Below, one piece after another: positions 53,391 to 58,948 of a stretch of DNA of 58,948 nt (the stretch's first letter is position 1; each line of letters begins with the position of its first letter). Both the position numbers and the translations under genes were made by a program. The stretch spans positions 1 through 58,948 of the forward strand of contig NZ_BBYA01000004.1 in the NCBI RefSeq assembly GCF_001050275.1. Reading direction: 5' to 3'. The DNA is from Leptolinea tardivitalis. GTDB lineage: Bacteria > Chloroflexota > Anaerolineae > Anaerolineales > Anaerolineaceae. Below the pieces are notes generated by a model that was not told where the DNA came from, ran no database searches, and saw only the letters and a list, made by a program, of their open reading frames with translations.

Positions 53391-55599
53391 ACTACGACGC
53401 GCACAGGAAGAAGTGCTCACCTATTCCGGAGGGAAGATGGGTGTTTCCGCGGTTCCAGGAAGCGGAAAAACATTCACGCTATCGTATCTGGCCGCCAACC
53501 TGATCCAGAAAAACGTTCTTCAAGATAACCAGGAAATACTGATCGTCACCCTGGTCAATAGTGCTGTAGGCAATTTCTCCAAAGAAATCAGCAAATATAC
53601 GCAGGCTCTTGGTTTACCGCGAAATTTTGGTTACAGGGTAAGGACACTGCACGGACTTTCCAATGATATTGTCAGGGAACGACCAGAATTGGCCGGTTTG
53701 CCCGCAGATTTTCGGATTCTGGATGAAACGGAAGCCAACCACATCCTGTTGGACAAAATTGAGGCCTGGCGGCGTGGCCACAGTGATTTTGAACAACAAT
53801 GGATAATAGAAGGAGTCGATCCTTACAGGGTGTCAAAAGATTTGCCCTATCTGCTGGTTTCCATAGCCGGAAATTTCATCAGCCAGGCTAAAGACCTCGG
53901 ACTTACACCACAAACCATCAACGACCAGATGGAACGAAGTGATTCATTGTTGTTGAAGATGGCAGCCAGTATCTATTCAGACTACCAGCTTGCCTTGCAT
54001 ATGCGCGGCGCCGTTGATTTCGACGATCTGATCCGTCTTTCTTTGCGCTGTTTAGAAACTGATCCGGAATATCTGGCCCGGCTGCAATATCGTTGGCCGT
54101 ATATTCTGGAAGATGAAGCTCAGGATAGCAGCCGGTTGCAGGAAATGATTCTGCGACGTTTATCATCAAAGAGCGGCAACTGGGTTCGCGTGGGTGACCC
54201 AAACCAGGCAATTTATGAAACCTTCACGACGGCCGATCCAAAATTTCTCATTAACTTTTTAAATGAGCCGGATGTTATCTCAAAGGAGTTGCCAAATTCC
54301 GGCCGATCTGCACGACGGATCATTGCTCTGGCCAACCATCTCATCGAGTGGGTGCAAAAAGACCACCCGGCAGAAGAATTGCGCAATGCCCTGGTAAGGC
54401 CATTAATTCAGCCTACCGATCCCAATGACCCCAAACCCAATCCAGCTGACTCTCCCAATAATGTCGTCATCGATACCCGCAAAGCCGATTCAGAAGAGGA
54501 AATTAACCGGGTTTGCAATAACGTAAAGAACTGGCTGGCAGATCACAAGGATGAAACCGCCGCTATTCTGGTCACCAGCAATGAACGCGGCGGAACAGTG
54601 GCTGACAAACTTCGCACTATGGGCATCCAACCAGTGGAATTACTTCGGGTCAGCCGTTCAACGCGTAAAACCGCCGACTTCCTGTCAAAATGTTTAAAAT
54701 TTTTCTACAGACCAACCAATCGATTTCTGGCAGATGTGTTTAACCTGTATTACAGGTTTCAAATAAAAGAAGAAGAACTGGACGAAGCCCGTATGGCGAT
54801 GTTATCACAATTGATCCTGAGGTTGGACCCTCTGGAGATGTACCTTTCGCCTACTCCTGTACAAGATTGGCGCTCCCATATCCAGAAGACTGCCTCTTCA
54901 GATGAAATACTGGTGATACTGGCTCAGTTTCAAACACGGATGGAACGATGGATGCAGGCAACGCTCTTACCCATCGACCAGCTCATATTGACCATTTCAC
55001 AGGATGTTTTTACAGAACCGGCTGATCTGGCTCTGGCGCAAAAAGTGGCGGCTGTCCTTGAACGCGCCTCAAAGAACAATCCCAATTGGGGATTAAGTGA
55101 GTTTTCTGTTGAACTTGATAGTATTGCGAAAAATCAATCCAAGATATCTGGTTTCAGCGATGAAGACCTCGGATTTGATCCCGAAAAATATAAAGGCCGG
55201 GTGCTGGTAACCACCATTCACAAAGCCAAAGGGTTGGAATGGGATCGGGTATATCTTCTTTCAGCCAATAATTATGACTTTCCATCACTACAAAGTAATG
55301 ACCGGTACACATCCGAAAAATGGTATATCCGTGATCAAATCAATTTACCCGCAGAAGCGGTTGCGTTCCTGCAACGATTTGCAGATGGTGATCCCCTGGC
55401 TTTCTTTTCTCCGCCGGGCAGCGCCACTTTAGAAGCCCGCAGGAAATACTGTGCAGAACGCCTGCGGTTGTTATTTGTAGGTATTACCCGGGCAAAAAAA
55501 GAGCTGGCCATCACCTGGAATAATGGCCGGCAGGGTGATCAGATAATTGCTCTCCCGGTCGCTGAACTGGCGAATTTTGTGAATCGAGGTTTCAAATGA
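53380..55599 (+). CDS. UvrD/AddA-like ATP-dependent helicase
   Basis: A 739-residue SF1A helicase with all motifs: I AVPGSGKT (24-31), II EDEAQDSSRLQ, III VGDPNQAIYETF, IV region ISKELPNSGRSARRI, V VTTIHKAKGLEWDRVYL and VI LLFVGITRAKKELAITW. It is therefore an active 3'-5' translocase by family. No nuclease domain follows motif VI, where AddA and RecB have one. Two ATGs lie at the start; the first is used. It overlaps both neighbours (11 and 4 bases), fitting a fixed-ratio complex with the AddB-like and nuclease proteins. Confidence 0.88.
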   Translation: MMPKLRRAQEEVLTYSGGKMGVSAVPGSGKTFTLSYLAANLIQKNVLQDNQEILIVTLVNSAVGNFSKEISKYTQALGLPRNFGYRVRTLHGLSNDIVRERPELAGLPADFRILDETEANHILLDKIEAWRRGHSDFEQQWIIEGVDPYRVSKDLPYLLVSIAGNFISQAKDLGLTPQTINDQMERSDSLLLKMAASIYSDYQLALHMRGAVDFDDLIRLSLRCLETDPEYLARLQYRWPYILEDEAQDSSRLQEMILRRLSSKSGNWVRVGDPNQAIYETFTTADPKFLINFLNEPDVISKELPNSGRSARRIIALANHLIEWVQKDHPAEELRNALVRPLIQPTDPNDPKPNPADSPNNVVIDTRKADSEEEINRVCNNVKNWLADHKDETAAILVTSNERGGTVADKLRTMGIQPVELLRVSRSTRKTADFLSKCLKFFYRPTNRFLADVFNLYYRFQIKEEELDEARMAMLSQLILRLDPLEMYLSPTPVQDWRSHIQKTASSDEILVILAQFQTRMERWMQATLLPIDQLILTISQDVFTEPADLALAQKVAAVLERASKNNPNWGLSEFSVELDSIAKNQSKISGFSDEDLGFDPEKYKGRVLVTTIHKAKGLEWDRVYLLSANNYDFPSLQSNDRYTSEKWYIRDQINLPAEAVAFLQRFADGDPLAFFSPPGSATLEARRKYCAERLRLLFVGITRAKKELAITWNNGRQGDQIIALPVAELANFVNRGFK

Positions 55600-56420
55600 C
55601 TTTACCAGCCGACTTCATCTTTTCACAGAATAACCTTCAAGACTTTGTCGATTGTCCACGGCGGTTTCAATTGAAATATCTCGAAAAAACAGTCTGGCCG
55701 GCACCTGTCAGTGAACCAATCGAAGAAAACGACCGTCTTATCCGATTGGGATTGAAATTTCATCAAATGGTTCACCAGCATTATATTGGAATTTCAGATG
55801 AAGAGATTTCTCGCTTCCAGGGTGATGAAAACCTGAAAGCCTGGTGGAATGCATTTTTGCAGAATCCACCCAAAGACCTTCCAGAGACAACCCGGTCTGA
55901 AATGGATATTTCTATGCCGTTCGAAAATTATCGTCTGGCTGCAAAGATCGACCTGCTGGCAGTCGAACCGGGGAAACGGGCTGTGATCGTGGATTGGAAA
56001 ACCACCCAGAATCTGCCTAAACCGTCCTTTCTTATCAAACGAATTCAGTCTCAGGTGTATCCATTTCTGGTCATTTCAACCGGAACATCGTTAAATAACA
56101 ACCAGCCTTTTGATCCATCTCAAGTCACAATGATCTACTGGTATCCGGTGTACCCCGATACCCCTGTGCTTCTTACATTTGATCAAAACTGGCTTAAAGA
56201 AACCCGGCAGACATTATCCCGATTGGTTCACGAAATTTCAACAATGGATCGCGAAATATACCCGTTAACAATCGATCCACGCAAATGCCAGTTCTGCCGG
56301 TATCGTTCTTTGTGTGAACGGGGAATCAAAGCAGGAAATTTGGGAGATGAGGATAACGAAGCCGAAGAAGAGGCATCCCCCGAAATAAACTTCGATGATA
56401 TTCAGGAGATTCCTTTTTAA
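55596..56420 (+). CDS. Stand-alone Fe-S PD-(D/E)XK nuclease (AddB C-terminal / Cas4-like)
   Basis: A 274-residue RecB-family nuclease. D119 (AAKIDLLAVE), D133 and K135 (VDWKTTQ) make the active site. A His motif (GLKFHQMVHQH) and QSQVYPFLVI follow the family pattern. C20 (FVDCPRRFQ) and C231, C234 and C240 (CQFCRYRSLC) form the one-plus-three Cys set that binds a 4Fe-4S cluster in AddB and Cas4. No CRISPR genes are near, so an AddB-derived role is likelier than Cas4. It overlaps the helicase by four bases and is five bases before recJ. The tail is acidic. Confidence 0.87.
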   Translation: MTLPADFIFSQNNLQDFVDCPRRFQLKYLEKTVWPAPVSEPIEENDRLIRLGLKFHQMVHQHYIGISDEEISRFQGDENLKAWWNAFLQNPPKDLPETTRSEMDISMPFENYRLAAKIDLLAVEPGKRAVIVDWKTTQNLPKPSFLIKRIQSQVYPFLVISTGTSLNNNQPFDPSQVTMIYWYPVYPDTPVLLTFDQNWLKETRQTLSRLVHEISTMDREIYPLTIDPRKCQFCRYRSLCERGIKAGNLGDEDNEAEEEASPEINFDDIQEIPF

Positions 56421-56425
56421 CCCAT

Positions 56426-58798
56426 ATGGAAAGCATCTGGAAGATTCGTCCGTCAATCGTTCCACCGGCAGAACTGTTGGAGTATGTCGGGCAGAATACG
56501 GCTATTGCCTGTTATTTAATGCAGCGAGGAATAACCTCACCTGAACAGGCAGCCCGCTATCTGAAACCAGATCGCAATAATCTTACAGATCCTCTACTAC
56601 TGACAGATATGTCAACGGCTGTCGACCGTGTTAGTTATGCCCTTAATAAACATGAAAAAATCGGCATCTGGGGTGATTTCGATGTTGACGGGCAGACGGC
56701 CACAGCAGTTCTGGTTGAGAGCCTGCAAAAGCTCGGGGCCGATGTGGTTTTTTACCTCCCCATCCGGGGGAAAGAATCTCACGGTATCAATGTTTCTTCT
56801 CTGCAAAACTTTCTGAAGCAGGGAATCCGATTGCTGATAACCTGTGATACGGGTATCTCTGAGGCCGAAGCCGTACAGTATGCTGCAGATAATGGGGTAG
56901 ACGTAATTATCACCGACCATCATACCCTGCCAGATGTACTGCCGCCAGCACTGGCCTGTGTCAACCCGCGCCGTATGCCTGAAGATCATCCACTGAGCTC
57001 ATTATCCGGCAGCGGAGTGGCCTTTGAATTAATGCTGGCCATTTGCCGAGGCTCAGGAAAAGAAGAGATTGCCTTTGAGAGTATCGATCTGGCCGCTATT
57101 GGATTAATCGCTGACCTGGCTCCTTTAAAACAGGATTCTCGTTTGATTGCCCAACTCGGGTTGAAAAGGCTTGGCGAAAATCCTCGTCAGTGTATACGCG
57201 CATTGATCGAAACGGCCAAACTGAAGAACCCGACGATGGATGAACAGTTAATTGGTTATTTCCTGGCACCACGATTGAATGCTGCCGGCCGGCTGGAAGA
57301 TGCCAACCCATTGGTGCCTTTTTTAATGGATCAGGGATCATCGGATGAACGAAAAGCATTGGCTGACCGGCTTGAAGGTATGAACGCCAACCGGAAGTGG
57401 TTGTGCGACCAGGTATTTCATGCCGCAGTTGAACAACTTGATAGGCAAAAAGAATTGTCGGATGCACCCGTGATCATACTTTCCCATTCTTCCTGGCCAG
57501 GGGGTGTCCTCGGGTTGGCAGCCGGGCAAATTTCCGGGAAATTTAACAGACCTGCAATTCTTTTAAATGAATCAACAGATGGCCTTATGCGTGGATCAGC
57601 CCGTTCAATAGAAGGGATCAACATAACAGAAGCAATAGCTTCTGCCGGTGATCTCCTTGCCGGATTTGGTGGTCACCCAATGGCAGCCGGCCTATCATTA
57701 AAAAAAGAAAACCTGTCTGAATTTAAACATCGCCTGTACCAATCGGTCCTGTTACAAGGGTTTGATGTATCAGTTCGACCTGTGTTAGAGATTGATGCCG
57801 AATTATCTTTATGCCAAATCACCCATGAGTTTTATTCTACGGTAAAACAACTCGCACCTTTCGGTAAAGAAAATCCACCTCTGGCTTTTTGTTCGCACCG
57901 GGTGCATATTGTCTCATCGAAACCTCTTGGGGTAAACCGTGAGCATTTCAAACTCATAATCGAAGATGAAACCGGTCAAACCATTCCGGTTGTCTGGTGG
58001 AATGCAGATGAAGATGAAATACCTGAGGGTTGGTTTGATTTTGCCTACTCTTTAAATGAAAATATTTATAAAGGGGAAGTAACTCTTCAGGCCGTCTGGC
58101 TGGAGTCACATGAATTAGAAGAATCACCGCTGGTGGACGTTTCGGGAAAGAATATCACAGTCTTTGACTTTCGGTCATCTCCCAATCCCCTGGAAGCCGC
58201 TCTTCAAACCTGTGGTTCTTCTGAGTATGTGATTTTTTATGAGCCTCGTATACCTGATCGCGAAGAAACTGTCGGTCGGTACCATCTTCATCCAGTAGAT
58301 ACTCTTATTCTGGCGTCTCTTCCCACCAGCCAAAAAGATATTGAAGACATAATTCAGAAAAGTCAGCCTCGTAAGGTGATGCTGGCCATGGAGAAACCAG
58401 GTAATAAAACCAACTCGTCTTATCTTCAGACAATAGCTGGCTTGATTCGATATGCTGTATCAGCTCGAAATGGTCTGGCTAATTTAAAAGAATTGGCAGA
58501 AGCCTCCAACAGTCGTGAGGAAAGCGTTATGACCGCACTCACCCGTTGGGAAGCATCGGGGAATATCCAGATACAATCTTTTGAAAATGATCTGCTTCAA
58601 TTCACCCGTGAAAATCGTGCGGAAGATACTGTCAAAAAAAGAGAAGCAGAACTACGTCTTGAATATGAATTACGTGAAATAACATCCTTTCAGAAACATA
58701 TATATGCTCTTTCAAAAGATGAATTCACTGAATTGTTACAATCCTTGCATGGCAAGCCAACCCGCAGACAGATCGTAATGCCTCACGGGAAAATGTAA
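56426..58798 (+). CDS. recJ: Single-stranded-DNA-specific exonuclease RecJ
   Basis: A 790-residue DHH-family 5'-3' exonuclease. GDFDVDGQTATAVL, CDTGIS, IITDHHTLPDV, RLNAAGRLEDANP and GFGGHPMAAGLSL are the DHH and DHHA1 motifs. An OB-type region follows, then a C-terminal extension of about 220 residues (from about 570). It is fifth-base spaced after the nuclease gene, so it is in the same operon. The last codons (from about 58776) lie within the right-edge insertion-sequence end, so the native C-terminus may have been replaced. Confidence 0.93.
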   Translation: MESIWKIRPSIVPPAELLEYVGQNTAIACYLMQRGITSPEQAARYLKPDRNNLTDPLLLTDMSTAVDRVSYALNKHEKIGIWGDFDVDGQTATAVLVESLQKLGADVVFYLPIRGKESHGINVSSLQNFLKQGIRLLITCDTGISEAEAVQYAADNGVDVIITDHHTLPDVLPPALACVNPRRMPEDHPLSSLSGSGVAFELMLAICRGSGKEEIAFESIDLAAIGLIADLAPLKQDSRLIAQLGLKRLGENPRQCIRALIETAKLKNPTMDEQLIGYFLAPRLNAAGRLEDANPLVPFLMDQGSSDERKALADRLEGMNANRKWLCDQVFHAAVEQLDRQKELSDAPVIILSHSSWPGGVLGLAAGQISGKFNRPAILLNESTDGLMRGSARSIEGINITEAIASAGDLLAGFGGHPMAAGLSLKKENLSEFKHRLYQSVLLQGFDVSVRPVLEIDAELSLCQITHEFYSTVKQLAPFGKENPPLAFCSHRVHIVSSKPLGVNREHFKLIIEDETGQTIPVVWWNADEDEIPEGWFDFAYSLNENIYKGEVTLQAVWLESHELEESPLVDVSGKNITVFDFRSSPNPLEAALQTCGSSEYVIFYEPRIPDREETVGRYHLHPVDTLILASLPTSQKDIEDIIQKSQPRKVMLAMEKPGNKTNSSYLQTIAGLIRYAVSARNGLANLKELAEASNSREESVMTALTRWEASGNIQIQSFENDLLQFTRENRAEDTVKKREAELRLEYELREITSFQKHIYALSKDEFTELLQSLHGKPTRRQIVMPHGKM

Positions 58799-58948
58799 CC
58801 AAAGGGTAATCGTTGCCTCATAATTGATGTTACCGAGATAAAGTACATAATTGGTGAACCTTCTGATCTATGGACTTACGAAGAGTAACTGGATTTAGCT
58901 GAACATACAAATTGGTGAGGTTGGCTTTGATCTGGAAGGGGATCAGAT
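58778..58948 (-). mobile_element. Right-edge insertion sequence end
   Basis: The transposase-stop end of an insertion sequence. Boxes at 58778-58785 and 58811-58834 are inverted copies of those at 160-170 and 113-136 on the left edge. The transposase stop codon lies inside the inner box. Its tip overlaps the 3' end of recJ. Confidence 0.7.
58830..58948 (-). CDS. IS transposase, C-terminal fragment (enters from right edge)
   Basis: An open frame of 38 residues plus stop, reading leftward from the window edge. It includes KANLTNLYVQLNPVTLRK and ends SIDQKVHQLCTLSR. This is the kind of C-terminus seen in integrase-type transposases after the catalytic core. It has the same orientation as the N-terminal fragment at 1-79, so the two edges hold opposite ends of the same or a sister element. 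The family is not certain. Confidence 0.65.
   Translation of the reverse strand, partial: LIPFQIKANLTNLYVQLNPVTLRKSIDQKVHQLCTLSR

Noticed and set aside
55596-56420. Cas4 of a CRISPR adaptation module
   Set aside because: No cas1, cas2 or repeat array is in the window, and the gene is fused into a helicase-recJ operon.
1-58948. A composite transposon of 58 kb bounded by IS copies
   Set aside because: The content is housekeeping (his, uvrB, rpoD, ftsH, miaA, recJ), with uniform gene style. Flanking IS copies more likely mark assembly breaks or independent insertions.

Overview
The window reads as a chromosomal segment of a Chloroflexota bacterium, most likely of the Anaerolineae. This is inferred from gene content and not from a marker phylogeny. 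Supporting genes are a bacterial mevalonate-type decarboxylase, a GldA/GldF/GldG-like ABC locus followed by a DUF4340-type protein, a baseplate-J-like membrane protein inside a ruvX-mltG operon, polyphosphate glucokinase, AlaX, and Thr/Pro-rich lipoproteins. Coding density is high, most genes sit in tightly overlapping operons, and no rRNA, CRISPR array or prophage is visible. Both edges carry the ends of a similar insertion sequence in the same orientation. The N-terminus of a transposase runs off the left edge and the C-terminus of one enters from the right, so the window is probably bounded by IS copies.

Layout. 1-212: IS end and a terminator. 237-2992: membrane-anchored rhodanese, divergent from an OmpR-type regulator and HAMP histidine kinase. 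3047-9944: histidine operon hisG-C-B-H-A-F-I-E plus a translationally coupled HAD-family protein. It is preceded by a near-consensus promoter, a 17-codon leader peptide with four consecutive His codons, and a terminator with competing pairings. That is a complete his attenuator, and its leader peptide appears to be translated from an almost leaderless transcript. 10032-13604: mvaD-like decarboxylase, rseP, HEAT-repeat protein and acylphosphatase. 13605-20074: uvrB (minus), a surface protein, a polytopic membrane protein, AlaX and a lipoprotein. 20477-20554: tRNA-Pro(CGG). 20810-24650: ABC exporter-type operon. 24764-25984: primary sigma factor. 26100-29693: giant TPR protein with a disordered middle carrying seven P-[DES]-W-[LM] motifs. 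29727-32157: ndk and ftsH. 32260-34707 (minus): glycosyltransferase, YraN and miaA. 34804-42217: cinA-like gene, an amidohydrolase fused to a CYTH-like domain, glgA, glgC and malQ. 42219-45870: EamA transporter, sod, ferredoxin and an aspartase/fumarase. 45878-50329 (minus): rluE-like, baseplate-J-like, ruvX, mltG and ppgK. 50379-51194: lipoprotein. 51285-58798: a four-gene DNA-end-processing operon.

The most interesting items are four. (1) The leaderless his attenuator at 3047-3205. (2) The operon 51285-58798, which looks like an AddAB machine split into three polypeptides: a degenerate AddB-like helicase, an active UvrD/AddA-like helicase without a nuclease, and a stand-alone Fe-S PD-(D/E)XK nuclease, followed by recJ. 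(3) The deaminase-CYTH fusion at 35974-37953. (4) The his operon has no hisD and no recognised histidinol-phosphatase, but has an uncharacterised HAD protein coupled to hisE.
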